From NCBI GenBank assembly GCA_945881965.1, contig CAMCVS010000002.1, forward strand, positions 248,001 to 312,000: DNA of 64,000 nt, given 5' to 3'. How positions within the stretch are numbered: position 1 is the stretch's first letter; every line of letters starts with the position of its first letter. The DNA comes from Paracoccus haematequi. GTDB lineage: Bacteria; Pseudomonadota; Alphaproteobacteria; Rhodobacterales; Rhodobacteraceae. The notes beneath the pieces are model-generated. The model saw only the letters and a program-made list of their open reading frames with translations, searched no databases and was not told the origin of the DNA. Made by a program: the position numbers and the translations under genes. This document shows, piece by piece, positions 19,257 through 28,220 of the stretch.

Positions 19257-20297
19257 ATGACACAGTCTGATCCGTGGTGGACACCCGCGCGCCATGCCGA
19301 CCGGCGGCCCCTGCTGCTGGCTCGCAACCGGGTTCAGCGCGCCTGCCGCGACTGGTTTGATGCCGAGGGGTTCACCGAGGTTGACCCCAACGCAATGCAG
19401 ATCAGCCCCGGCAACGAGGCGCATTTGCATGCGTTTGCGACAGAGGTGCGGGATGACAGCGGGGCGGTGCGGCCGCGCTATCTGCACACCTCGCCGGAAT
19501 TTGCGATGAAGAAGCTGCTGGCGGCGGGCGAGACGCGGATCTTTGCCTTTGCCCATGTCTGGCGCAACCGGGAAGGTGGCCCGCGCCATGCCAACGAGTT
19601 TACCATGCTGGAATGGTATCGCGCGGGTGCGGACTATACCGCGCTGATGGCGGATTGCGCGGCGCTGCTGCGCCGCGCAGCCGCAGAAACCGGCGCCAGC
19701 GCCTTGCGCTGGCGCGACGCCACCTGTGACCCGCTGGCCCAGCCGGAACGGCTGGGCGTGGCCGAGGCGCTGGCCCGCTATTCGGGCCTTGATCTGATGG
19801 CCACGATCCGCGACGACGGCACGGGGGATGCCGCGGCCCTGCGGGCCGCGGCTGCGGCGGCGGGGCTGCGCCCCGCCGCTGACGACACGTGGTCGGACGT
19901 GTTTTCCAAGCTGATCGTGGACAAGGTCGAACCGCATCTCGGCCATGGCCGCGCCACCATTCTGGACCGTTATCCGGTGTCCGAGGCGGCGCTTGCGCGC
20001 CGCGCGCCGGATGATGCGCGTGTGGCCGAGCGGTTCGAGCTGTATGTTTGCGGGGTCGAGCTGGCCAATGGCTTTGGCGAACTGACCGACCCGGTGGAAC
20101 AGCGCGCGCGATTCACCGCCGACATGGACCTGAAACAGCGGCTCTATGGCGAACGCTATCCGCTGGACGAGGATTTTCTGGCCGCGCTGGCGATCATGCC
20201 GCCTGCCGCCGGTATCGCCCTGGGGTTCGACCGGCTGGTCATGCTGGCCACCGGCGCGCCATCGGTCGCGTCGGTGCAATGGGCGCCGTCGGGCTAG
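19257..20297 (+). CDS. epmA: EF-P lysine aminoacylase EpmA
   Basis: A 346-residue class II lysyl-tRNA synthetase paralogue (PoxA/GenX) lacking the anticodon-binding domain, which attaches lysine to EF-P. Class II motifs are visible: FTEVDPNAMQISPGNEAHLHAF, TSPEFAMKKLLAAG, FAHVWRNREGGPRHANEF (motif 2) and PAAGIALGFDRLVML (motif 3). It is divergent from efp, sharing a 103-base region. The usual companion epmB (lysine 2,3-aminomutase) is not in this window. Confidence 0.95.
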   Translation: MTQSDPWWTPARHADRRPLLLARNRVQRACRDWFDAEGFTEVDPNAMQISPGNEAHLHAFATEVRDDSGAVRPRYLHTSPEFAMKKLLAAGETRIFAFAHVWRNREGGPRHANEFTMLEWYRAGADYTALMADCAALLRRAAAETGASALRWRDATCDPLAQPERLGVAEALARYSGLDLMATIRDDGTGDAAALRAAAAAAGLRPAADDTWSDVFSKLIVDKVEPHLGHGRATILDRYPVSEAALARRAPDDARVAERFELYVCGVELANGFGELTDPVEQRARFTADMDLKQRLYGERYPLDEDFLAALAIMPPAAGIALGFDRLVMLATGAPSVASVQWAPSG

Positions 20298-20371
20298 GGC
20301 GCGCGGCTAACCCCTTGCCCCCCGCGCGCGCAATCGCCACAGTTGCCCGGCCTGCATCGGCGGAGGACTGA

Positions 20372-21664
20372 ATGCTCGATATCGCCACCCGCATGTGGAA
20401 CCACAAGTGGAAGATCGACCCCATCGTGCGGTCGCTGATCGACACCGATTTCTACAAGCTGTTGATGTGTCAGTCTATTCACCGCCACCGGCCTGATACC
20501 ATCGTCACCTTCAGCCTGATCAACCGCTCGCGCGATGTGCGGCTTGCCGATCTGGTGGACGAGGACGAACTGCGCGAACAACTGGACCACATCCGGGGCC
20601 TGTCGCTGTCGCGCGGCGAATCCACCTGGCTGCGCGGCAACATGTTCTACGGCAAGCGGCAGATGTTCCGCCCCGATTTCATGGAATGGCTCGAGGCGCT
20701 GCGCCTGCCGCCCTATCATCTGGAAAAGCGCGACGGCCAGTATGAGCTGACCTTTGAGGGGCGCTGGCCCGAGGTCATGCTGTGGGAAATTCCGGCACTG
20801 TCGGTGCTGATGGAATTGCGGTCCCGCGCGGTCCTGAACCGGATGGGGCAGTTCGAGATGAAAGTGCTGTATGCCCGCGCGCTGACCAAGCTGTGGCAGA
20901 AAATCGAGCGGCTGCGCGGGGTCGAGGGGCTGCGGATCGCAGATTTCGGCACACGGCGGCGGCACAGCTATCTGTGGCAGGACCAATCGGTGCAGGCGAT
21001 GATCGAGGGGTTGGGGCCGAAATTCATCGGCACGTCAAACTGCCTGATCGCGATGCGCCGCGATATCGAGGCCATCGGCACCAACGCGCATGAATTGCCG
21101 ATGGTCTATTCCGCCTTGGCGCGCGATGACGCCGAACTGGCGCAGGCCCCCTATCAGGTGCTGGCCGATTGGCAGGATGAACATGACGGCAACCTGCGCA
21201 TCATCCTGCCCGACACCTTTGGTACCCGCAATTTTCTGGATCGCGCGCCGGAATGGCTGGCAAGCTGGACCGGGATCCGTATTGATTCGGGCGCGCCCGA
21301 GGATGGGGCCGAGGCCGCCATCGCCTGGTGGCAGCGCATGGGCGAAGATCCGCGTGACAAGCTGATCATCTTTTCCGACGGGCTGGATGTCGAGCGGATC
21401 GAGAGCCTCGCCGACCGGTTTCGCGGCCGCGCGCGGGTCAGTTTCGGCTGGGGCACGTTGTTGACCAATGACTTCAGGGGTTTGGCGCCGGGCGATGGGC
21501 TGGCACCGTTCAGCCTTGTGTGCAAGGCCGTGGCGGCAGACGGGCGGCCCACGGTCAAACTGTCCGACAATCCGAACAAGGCAATGGGCCCGGCGGATGA
21601 AATCGCCCGCTATAAACGTGTGTTCGGCGTCGGCGATCAGGTGGCAGAGGCGGTGGTCGTCTAA
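20372..21664 (+). CDS. pncB: Nicotinate phosphoribosyltransferase
   Basis: A 430-residue nicotinate phosphoribosyltransferase, the first enzyme of the Preiss-Handler NAD pathway: nicotinate plus PRPP gives NaMN. Motifs include SLIDTDFYKLLMCQSIH at the N-terminus, FGTRRRHSYLWQ, GTSNCLIAM, the catalytic His region GTNAHELPMVYSA and IRIDSGAPEDG, with a PRPP/phosphate region IIFSDGLDVE and VSFGWGTLLTND. It lies 74 bases after epmA. With pncA nearby, both nicotinamide and nicotinate can feed NAD synthesis. Confidence 0.97.
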   Translation: MLDIATRMWNHKWKIDPIVRSLIDTDFYKLLMCQSIHRHRPDTIVTFSLINRSRDVRLADLVDEDELREQLDHIRGLSLSRGESTWLRGNMFYGKRQMFRPDFMEWLEALRLPPYHLEKRDGQYELTFEGRWPEVMLWEIPALSVLMELRSRAVLNRMGQFEMKVLYARALTKLWQKIERLRGVEGLRIADFGTRRRHSYLWQDQSVQAMIEGLGPKFIGTSNCLIAMRRDIEAIGTNAHELPMVYSALARDDAELAQAPYQVLADWQDEHDGNLRIILPDTFGTRNFLDRAPEWLASWTGIRIDSGAPEDGAEAAIAWWQRMGEDPRDKLIIFSDGLDVERIESLADRFRGRARVSFGWGTLLTNDFRGLAPGDGLAPFSLVCKAVAADGRPTVKLSDNPNKAMGPADEIARYKRVFGVGDQVAEAVVV

Positions 21665-21719
21665 GCGGCGCGGCCCGCGCTTGGTCAAGATGATTTAGCC
21701 TTGGTTACGCATGCGTTCC

Positions 21720-22496
21720 TCATGGCCCGACCGAGATATAGCGCATGCGCCCCGGTTCGATCACCGCCGCGGTCAGGATGCCGGTCGCATAGGCCCCTGT
21801 ATCGACCGGAATGCGCGAATTGCCGGGGCGCGGATCGGGCGTGATCCAATGGCCATGCACGATCCACAGATCATCGCTGCGCGCGGCCTTCAGAAACGCC
21901 GGATCGCCCCACACCGGCGCGCGTTCGGATTGATCGGTTGGATGGCGGGTCGGATCAAACCCGGCATGGGCACAGACGATGTTACCGCTGCCAAGCCAGA
22001 CCGGCCAATCCCGCAGCCATGTGATCATGTCCGGACCCAGCGCCCTGTGCAATGCGGCAGAGGCGGCATCCAGTTCCTCCAGATCGGCGCGCGGATCAGG
22101 GGCGGCGATACCGAAACTTTCCAATGTCGCGGTGCCGCCATTGATCAGCCAATTGCCGCCGCGTCCCGCCGGATCATCCAGAAAATCCAGCATCATGGTT
22201 TCGTGATTGCCGCGCAGGAAGGCCGCATTGTCCTGTAGCGCCATCAAACGCCGCAACACACCGGCGCTGTCAGGGCCGCGGTCGATCACGTCGCCCAGGT
22301 AAAGATGCGGCAGACCCGGTTCTTCGGCCTCAAGACGATCAAGCAGCGCGGCCAGCAGACTGTCATTCCCATGCACATCGCCAATCGCCGCAAATCGCAA
22401 TTCGGGGGTCAGTGGCAAATCATAGGGCTTTGGATCAGGCGGCACCGCCATGATGCCGGTCTTTTTCCTGAACAGCCGGGAAATCAGTGACCTCAT
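21720..22496 (-). CDS. PPP-type metallophosphoesterase
   Basis: A 258-residue calcineurin-like phosphatase with the PPP motifs [16 protein letters not shown] and LRGNHETMM plus distal His motifs (CAHAG, IVHGHW). It could be a protein phosphatase or an ApaH/PrpE-like diadenosine polyphosphatase; the sequence does not decide. ATG at 22496 overlaps the glmM stop by four bases (ATGA), which supports this start and coupling to glmM. The same reading frame stays open to 24062 across glmM, but that part is a shadow. Confidence 0.88.
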   Translation of the reverse strand: MRSLISRLFRKKTGIMAVPPDPKPYDLPLTPELRFAAIGDVHGNDSLLAALLDRLEAEEPGLPHLYLGDVIDRGPDSAGVLRRLMALQDNAAFLRGNHETMMLDFLDDPAGRGGNWLINGGTATLESFGIAAPDPRADLEELDAASAALHRALGPDMITWLRDWPVWLGSGNIVCAHAGFDPTRHPTDQSERAPVWGDPAFLKAARSDDLWIVHGHWITPDPRPGNSRIPVDTGAYATGILTAAVIEPGRMRYISVGP

Positions 22497-23839
22497 GCGG
22501 TTTCGGTGGCCCGGATTGCGTCGGCGATCGTGGCGATGGTGTGGTCCAGCGTCGGGCGGTCTTCGGCCTCGACCATGATGCGGATCAGGGGTTCGGTGCC
22601 GGATTTGCGCACCAGAACGCGGCCTGTCCCCTTCAACGCAGTGGTCGCGGCGGCGATACTGTCCTGCACCCTGGCCGAGCCAAGCGGATCGGACCCCGGC
22701 GCATAGCGGATGTTCTCCAGACGTTGCGGCACCGGCGTGAAAACCTGCGTCAGACGCGAGGCGGGCTGTCCCGTTTCGGCCATCGCCGCCAGCACCTGCA
22801 ACGCCCCCACCAGGCCATCGCCTGTGGTCGCGTGATCGGTCATCACGATATGGCCCGACTGTTCGCCGCCAAGGTTGAACCCCCCGGCGCGCATCCGTTC
22901 CACCACATAGCGGTCGCCGACCTGTGTCCGTTCCAGCCCCACGCCCATGTCGTTCATGTGCCGCTCCAGACCCAGATTCGACATCACGGTGGCCACCAAT
23001 GCGCCACCCTTCAGCATACCGGACATGGTCCAGCGGGTCGCGATCAACGCCATGATCTGATCGCCATCGGCGACCGCCCCGGTTTCGTCGATCACGATCA
23101 GCCTGTCGGCGTCGCCATCCAGACACAGCGCCACATGGGCCCCCGTCTCGCGCAGTTTGGCAATCGCGGCCTTCGGATGCGTGGACCCGCAATCGGCGTT
23201 GATATTGAATCCGTTCGGTGCAACCCCGATGGGGATCACCTCGGCCCCCAATTCCCACAATGCCTCGGGGGCCGCCCGCCATGCCGCGCCGTTGGCGCAG
23301 TCCAGCACCACTTTCAGCCCATCGAGCCGCAGGCCCTTGGGAAATGTCGTCTTTGCATATTCGACATAGCGCCCCAACGCGTCGTCGATCCGCACCGCGC
23401 GGCCAATCTGTTGCGGCGGTGCCAGGGGAACGCCCGCGTGGAACAGATGTTCGATCGCCGCCTCGTCCGCATCCGATAATTTGAACCCGTCGGGGCCGAA
23501 GAATTTGATCCCATTGTCTTCGGCCGGGTTGTGGCTTGCCGAAATCATCACGCCCAGATCGGCCCGCATCGACCGGGTCAGCCAGCCGACGCCCGGGGTC
23601 GGCAGCGGTCCCAGCAGGAACACGTTCATCCCCGTCGCGGTAAAACCCGCCGTCAGAGCGGTTTCCAGCATGTAACCCGATAGCCGCGTATCCTTGCCGA
23701 TCACCACGCGGTGGGCCCCGGAATCGGCGCGAAAATGCCGCCCGGTCGCCGCCGCCAACCGCAGGGCCACCTCCGCGGTCATCGGCCACTCGTTCGCGCG
23801 CCCTCTGACCCCGTCTGTCCCAAACAATGATCGCGCCAT
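22493..23839 (-). CDS. glmM: Phosphoglucosamine mutase
   Basis: GlmM converts glucosamine-6-phosphate to glucosamine-1-phosphate, for UDP-GlcNAc and thus for wall and LPS synthesis. The 448 residues show [11 protein letters not shown] at the N-terminus, the active-site serine loop [13 protein letters not shown] (Ser102), the metal loop LDGDADRL, the sugar loop GGEQSGHI and the phosphate-binding loop [18 protein letters not shown] lies before the ATG. A PPP phosphatase is coupled downstream. The 219 bases upstream (23840-24058) hold no gene I can support and probably carry its promoter. Confidence 0.97.
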   Translation of the reverse strand: MARSLFGTDGVRGRANEWPMTAEVALRLAAATGRHFRADSGAHRVVIGKDTRLSGYMLETALTAGFTATGMNVFLLGPLPTPGVGWLTRSMRADLGVMISASHNPAEDNGIKFFGPDGFKLSDADEAAIEHLFHAGVPLAPPQQIGRAVRIDDALGRYVEYAKTTFPKGLRLDGLKVVLDCANGAAWRAAPEALWELGAEVIPIGVAPNGFNINADCGSTHPKAAIAKLRETGAHVALCLDGDADRLIVIDETGAVADGDQIMALIATRWTMSGMLKGGALVATVMSNLGLERHMNDMGVGLERTQVGDRYVVERMRAGGFNLGGEQSGHIVMTDHATTGDGLVGALQVLAAMAETGQPASRLTQVFTPVPQRLENIRYAPGSDPLGSARVQDSIAAATTALKGTGRVLVRKSGTEPLIRIMVEAEDRPTLDHTIATIADAIRATETA

Positions 23840-24058
23840 GACAAACGTCCTTTTGACCTTGTAACGATTGGCGTAGGATAACTGGTCTGACCTGTAAAGC
23901 GGTTGAACCCCAACATATGGCGGTGGTTCGCCTGCATTTGTAACGTGATCGCTCAGCCGGATACTCCATCGCTAGCGCGCGTTGCAGCCAAACGAGGTGC
24001 CAGATAAGGCCAATCATACAATCGCGGATGACGTTTTGCACGGTTTGGAACAAGATGG

Positions 24059-25078
24059 TCACCCGGTCACACCCTCCTTGGTCGTGTTGACGGAGGTTCG
24101 GAGCGGGCTGGGACCAGCCTGATCGAAATAAATACGCCGGGCGAGCCGGGTCCAGAAATCAGCGCTTAGGTCGTCACGGAAAATTGTATCGGTGCCGGGC
24201 GCACGCCACGGAAGTGCGCAAGGCAGTCGGGCATTGGCGGGCACAAACCGCAGCCGCAAAACATCAAGTTCGCGACGCGTGAACAGGCACCCCTTTCGCT
24301 CGGGTCCAAATTCAAGGTCCCAAGCTGTTCGCGCCGCCGCCTGCAAAGCGTCTGATGGCATCTGGCCGCCTGCAACGGCAAAGCTTGCCCATGTTGACAG
24401 CGGCTGCGGCGACCGGTTCGCGCGATAGGCGGTGATCCGTTGACGATCTTCGGGCAGCAAGGCTACGCCCAGAAAATCCAGGACAGCGCCGATGATACCG
24501 TCGGGTCGCAGCATGGCGCGATCAAACGACATCATACAGAAATTCTTTGGATCGAAGCCTGTCTTAAGATCATCGATCAACCCGTTGTAGTCGCACCAAA
24601 GCCCATCCACCATCCCGTGGGTTAGAGCCGTTTCAAGCAAAGCCAATGGCGGCGGCGGCGGACGGCTGCGAGAGATTTCGAGATAAACCGATTGGAGAAA
24701 TTGCCATTGGCTTCGCAACAGGCAGAGCACTTGCACAGCCTCAAAGCCGTCGAAAATGCTGTGCAATAGCGCCATATCGACGCGCCCGCCCGGCCCACCA
24801 CCGCGTGAAAACTCCTCGCTGGATAGAAAAAGCGTAACATCCGCTTCGCGCCATGTCTGCGCAAGCGACCGGATTCCCGCTATTCCGCCGTCGGGTATGA
24901 AATAAGCCATGGGAAGATTGATCCAGTCTGTTAGCAATCCGTGATGGCCAGAATGACGTCCGATCTGCGGATAGATAATTTTGTGCCGGGCCAACAATTC
25001 ACGGTTTTCAGAGAATGCATCCTGGATGGCCGTCGTGCCGGTCTTGTGCGTTCCGATGTGAATAACGACCCTAGCCAT
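24059..25078 (-). CDS. Sulfotransferase-like protein of the polysaccharide locus
   Basis: A 339-residue protein whose N-terminus VVIHIGTHKTGTTAIQ matches the 5'-phosphosulfate-binding loop of PAPS-dependent sulfotransferases. Later residues (LFLSSEEF, CLLRSQWQFLQSVYLE) fit the 3'-phosphate-binding Arg/Ser region. It probably sulfates a surface glycan made by this locus, which is inference. A run of five prolines follows ISRSR. The ATG at 25078 overlaps the preceding gene by eight bases; a GTG at 25093 is an alternative. GC is lower than in flanking genes. Confidence 0.72.
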   Translation of the reverse strand: MARVVIHIGTHKTGTTAIQDAFSENRELLARHKIIYPQIGRHSGHHGLLTDWINLPMAYFIPDGGIAGIRSLAQTWREADVTLFLSSEEFSRGGGPGGRVDMALLHSIFDGFEAVQVLCLLRSQWQFLQSVYLEISRSRPPPPPLALLETALTHGMVDGLWCDYNGLIDDLKTGFDPKNFCMMSFDRAMLRPDGIIGAVLDFLGVALLPEDRQRITAYRANRSPQPLSTWASFAVAGGQMPSDALQAAARTAWDLEFGPERKGCLFTRRELDVLRLRFVPANARLPCALPWRAPGTDTIFRDDLSADFWTRLARRIYFDQAGPSPLRTSVNTTKEGVTG

Positions 25079-27356
25079 CGCGCAGCACCGCACGCGTCAT
25101 GTCCAGATATAGTCGCCCGAACGTTTGCGAAGGCTCAAGAACCGCTTTCTCACCCCATTCATTCCAAGCATTGATAAACAATTCCTGCCGATACGATCCC
25201 TCTAGCCTTTCCCGGCAAAGTGCATCCAACCAAGCGCGATATGCAGCGGGAGTCCCTCCAAGTGCGATATGGGCCCTCGCGCCACGGCGGGCTGTATTGT
25301 CCCAGCTTGGCATGACGCCTGCAATTGTGTTCTTCGGCAGGCTTTGGATATGTTTCTGTGTCAGTGATTTCTCTGCAACTGCGGCATAGTCATAGATCAA
25401 TCCACCAAAGTCCGGGGTGGGCCCATCGGCCGCCATGCGATTTCCATATGACCCGCCAAAAAGCAACTCCGGCGAGTCGACCAATCCATGTGGTGGCATT
25501 TCGATCCAAAAGTCGAGTAGATCGTTGGGAAATTTAGGATCACGGATATGAAATGCCACTGCTCCAAATTCAATATCTGCGAACCCCTGCTCTGCAAAAG
25601 CGCGACGTAAGCGGGGCAGATTAGCCGCCGGGTCTGGCATTTCTTCAGGCCGATAAATCACAAATCGCGGCCGTCGGCCATCCGGGCGCAGATACCGGGA
25701 ATCACGCATGTAAGGTGCAACAGACGCAGCAAGTCTTTCTTCGAAACCGGGTGCGTAGCGTTGGTGCAAAAGTATTTCGCCTGATAGTCCATCCCAATTT
25801 CGCCGCCAGCTTTCATTCGCCCAACACAGGTAGAACGGAAAATCAACGTCGGCACGCCGCATCAGACCGTCCAAAGGGGTTTGAAGAACGCGGTCGGGAT
25901 CAAACCAATAATGATAGACGCAAAAAGCATCGACTCCGGCGTGACGTGCCAGCCTTGCTTGCTCGCCCATGACCTCTGTAGCCCGCAGATCATAAAAGCC
26001 GAGATCGCTTGGAAGCATCGGCTGCAAATGCCCGGCAAACATGGAGCGACCGGACAGCGCAGCTTGCCATTCGGTAAAGCCTTTCCCCCACCAACGGTCA
26101 TTCTGCGGGATTGGATGAAATTGTGGCAGATAGAATGCTGACACAAATTTCGGACGCGATGGTGCATCAGTGGCCGCAAGATCGCTCGTCTGAGCAACGC
26201 GCTGTCCCGCTGCAACAACCAGCCCGCCCGTGGCGCGTTCCAAGGCATGGGCGAGAGTGCCATCGACCTGACCCTGTTCAGTTTCGAACATGTGAGGTTC
26301 GATATGCAAGGCTTTCAGCATTCCAATAACAATTGGTTTCGCCCACCAAATTGAACCCGCCGCAAAATGGATATCCGCAAGCGTCGCCTGACATTCGACA
26401 CGGCGCAGCACTTCGCGGGTTCTTTCCCGGTTCAAGCCCCACCAATTTTCTGCGACCAGACATTGACCGTCTGCCACCAACATTGCAGCGCTGCGATCTG
26501 CGATCAATCGAATTAAAAGATCATTTGCGCCATTCTTCGGAAGAACCCCTTCGACCAGATGCTTGCGCCACGCGTCACCATCGACACGATGCGGTGATTT
26601 TTTGGAATGTAGTTTGCATACAAGATTATAGCCGTCAAAAGCTCCAGAATTCAAGAGGTGAAGAAATGGAAGAATATCACGCCCATGATTCGGCATTGGT
26701 AACATAAAGGCAGTGGGGAACTGCTGCCTGATCTTTTCAGTCAACTCTATTGTTTCCTGACCTCGCCAAGTTATGGTTATGAACAGGTCGAATTTGAAGT
26801 CGGCCTTTGACAGTCGATCTGCAAATTCGGGCCACAGATCGGGATAATATAGATGCAGCGCAATTGCATATGGGGCCTTTGGCCTGTCCGGGTCGAAGCG
26901 CAAAACGGGCGCGGGACATTCGGGAAGACCTTCTTTCTGTGGCGAACGCACGGGACGGTTCTCGCGGTGACCTATTTCGAGAAAGTGGCGAAATGCAGAG
27001 ATTTCTGCGCGCGCCACATCCGGGTTTAGCCTGAGGTACGCCTCTGCCGAGAAACTGCTGTTGGGTTGCAGACCAATTCGCTCACCAAAAAGAATATAGT
27101 GTCGCAGCGGAAAGGCGCGATATATCGGATTCAGCGTGGGATTCGCTTTTCGGTAGAAATCATGATCAAACAGTCCGCTGCGAGACGCGGACTTAAGGAA
27201 AGTGCGCTCAATCTTGCTCAAATTGAAGAGGCGGCGCAACTTGGCGGCGCGCTCGGCCCACAGAAAAAATTTGGCCCGCAGACCTTGAAACAAGAACAAT
27301 CGGCGCAAGCACTCTTTTTGAAAGGAATTACTATGCATCATATTTGATAGCCTCAC
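25071..27356 (-). CDS. RgpF/WbsX-type polysaccharide biosynthesis fusion protein
   Basis: A 761-residue two-part protein. About residues 160-380 resemble the rhamnan synthesis F (RgpF) domain (LHLYYPDLWPEF, DLFITITW, PNHGRDILPFL, NLVCKLHSKKSPH). About residues 405-755 resemble the WbsX/GH99-like domain (FVSAFYLPQFHPIPQND, WWGKGFTEWQ, GVDAFCVYHYWF, WANESWRRNWDG, NAWNEWGEKAVLEP). Proteins of this architecture occur in O-antigen and capsule clusters. Start GTG at 27356 overlaps the permease stop (GTGA). A hand count of the 60 bases from 26341 gives 33 G+C, well below the flanks. Confidence 0.85.
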   Translation of the reverse strand: MRLSNMMHSNSFQKECLRRLFLFQGLRAKFFLWAERAAKLRRLFNLSKIERTFLKSASRSGLFDHDFYRKANPTLNPIYRAFPLRHYILFGERIGLQPNSSFSAEAYLRLNPDVARAEISAFRHFLEIGHRENRPVRSPQKEGLPECPAPVLRFDPDRPKAPYAIALHLYYPDLWPEFADRLSKADFKFDLFITITWRGQETIELTEKIRQQFPTAFMLPMPNHGRDILPFLHLLNSGAFDGYNLVCKLHSKKSPHRVDGDAWRKHLVEGVLPKNGANDLLIRLIADRSAAMLVADGQCLVAENWWGLNRERTREVLRRVECQATLADIHFAAGSIWWAKPIVIGMLKALHIEPHMFETEQGQVDGTLAHALERATGGLVVAAGQRVAQTSDLAATDAPSRPKFVSAFYLPQFHPIPQNDRWWGKGFTEWQAALSGRSMFAGHLQPMLPSDLGFYDLRATEVMGEQARLARHAGVDAFCVYHYWFDPDRVLQTPLDGLMRRADVDFPFYLCWANESWRRNWDGLSGEILLHQRYAPGFEERLAASVAPYMRDSRYLRPDGRRPRFVIYRPEEMPDPAANLPRLRRAFAEQGFADIEFGAVAFHIRDPKFPNDLLDFWIEMPPHGLVDSPELLFGGSYGNRMAADGPTPDFGGLIYDYAAVAEKSLTQKHIQSLPKNTIAGVMPSWDNTARRGARAHIALGGTPAAYRAWLDALCRERLEGSYRQELFINAWNEWGEKAVLEPSQTFGRLYLDMTRAVLRDG

Positions 27357-28150
27357 ATTTCGTGCAGCAAGCGGGGTGCATGGCGGTGCAGCAGTAAAAG
27401 CCCCACAGCCAAGGGAATTAAGGCGATGCTAGCGCTAAGTAGTGGGGTTACCCAATTAACATCATAGCCGGGGTAAATCGCTGACCGCGTCAGCGCGATG
27501 GCCTGCGTCAAGGGATTGGCCAGCACCCAATTGTTGAAGGGTGGCGGTACGGCTTCGGGCAAAAATACGATGCCAGAAATGATGAATAGCGGCCGGTTCG
27601 CAATTGACCACAGCCTTTCCCAGACCGGCCACCAACCAAACAGAAACGCATTCATGACGCCAACCCCGAATCCCCATACGGCAGCCAGAGCCAGCCCCTG
27701 CGCCAACAATTCCGGATGCAGAACCAACCGGTCTGTTGCCAGCCCGGATAGCGCCCCGAGGACCAATGCGATAACAACGGTCTGTGTCAGCAGATTCAAT
27801 ACGAAACGCGCCAGTATTGCGTCGATCCAGCTGACGGCAGGATAAGACAACAGCGGGCGCGAGAAACGTAACGCAACGCCGGTTTTCTGTGCCAAATCCA
27901 GGTACAACGCAAATGGAAGATACCCGGTCGCATAGAATAAGGCAAAATCCTTTCCCAATGGCGGGGCAGCAAAGGCCAGCGCAAACACTATCGCCAATAG
28001 CGCGACTGCAGCAACCGGTTCGACAATCGCCCAAAGATATCCGCCCGCAACCCGACCTTGTGCCGTCGCAATTTCGCGCAGGATCAAGGCCGAAATCGCG
28101 CGAAACGGTGATCGTTGGATCGCCGCGGGAAAATCGAGTTCAGTTGGCAA
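27353..28150 (-). CDS. ABC-2 type polysaccharide export permease (KpsM/Wzm-like)
   Basis: A 265-residue inner-membrane permease with about six hydrophobic segments. The N-terminal amphipathic region (FRAISALILREIATAQGRVAGGYLWAIVEPV) is typical of capsule and O-antigen exporters. The start codon is TTG at 28150, supported by ACGGAG six bases upstream; no ATG occurs near the family N-terminus. It should pair with the KpsT-like ATPase encoded on the other strand. It is first in a minus-strand run with the fusion protein and sulfotransferase-like gene. Confidence 0.88.
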   Translation of the reverse strand: MPTELDFPAAIQRSPFRAISALILREIATAQGRVAGGYLWAIVEPVAAVALLAIVFALAFAAPPLGKDFALFYATGYLPFALYLDLAQKTGVALRFSRPLLSYPAVSWIDAILARFVLNLLTQTVVIALVLGALSGLATDRLVLHPELLAQGLALAAVWGFGVGVMNAFLFGWWPVWERLWSIANRPLFIISGIVFLPEAVPPPFNNWVLANPLTQAIALTRSAIYPGYDVNWVTPLLSASIALIPLAVGLLLLHRHAPRLLHEM

Positions 28151-28220
28151 AATTGTCTCCGTTAGCGATTTGTTGGTGGAATCAGGTCTACCTTACAGAC
28201 CGTGAACAAACTGCAAACGG
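28151..28220. promoter_or_regulatory. Divergent promoter region of the polysaccharide locus
   Basis: The 70 bases between the permease (minus) and the KpsE-like gene (plus) must hold promoters for both arms. A small inverted repeat, GGTCT/AGACC with a seven-base spacer (28185-28201), lies inside and might be an operator. No clear -35/-10 boxes are visible to me. Confidence 0.4.

Noticed and set aside
22497-24062. Extension of the phosphatase frame upstream of 22496
   Set aside because: The added 522 residues are Arg/Gly-rich and lie inside glmM in another frame.
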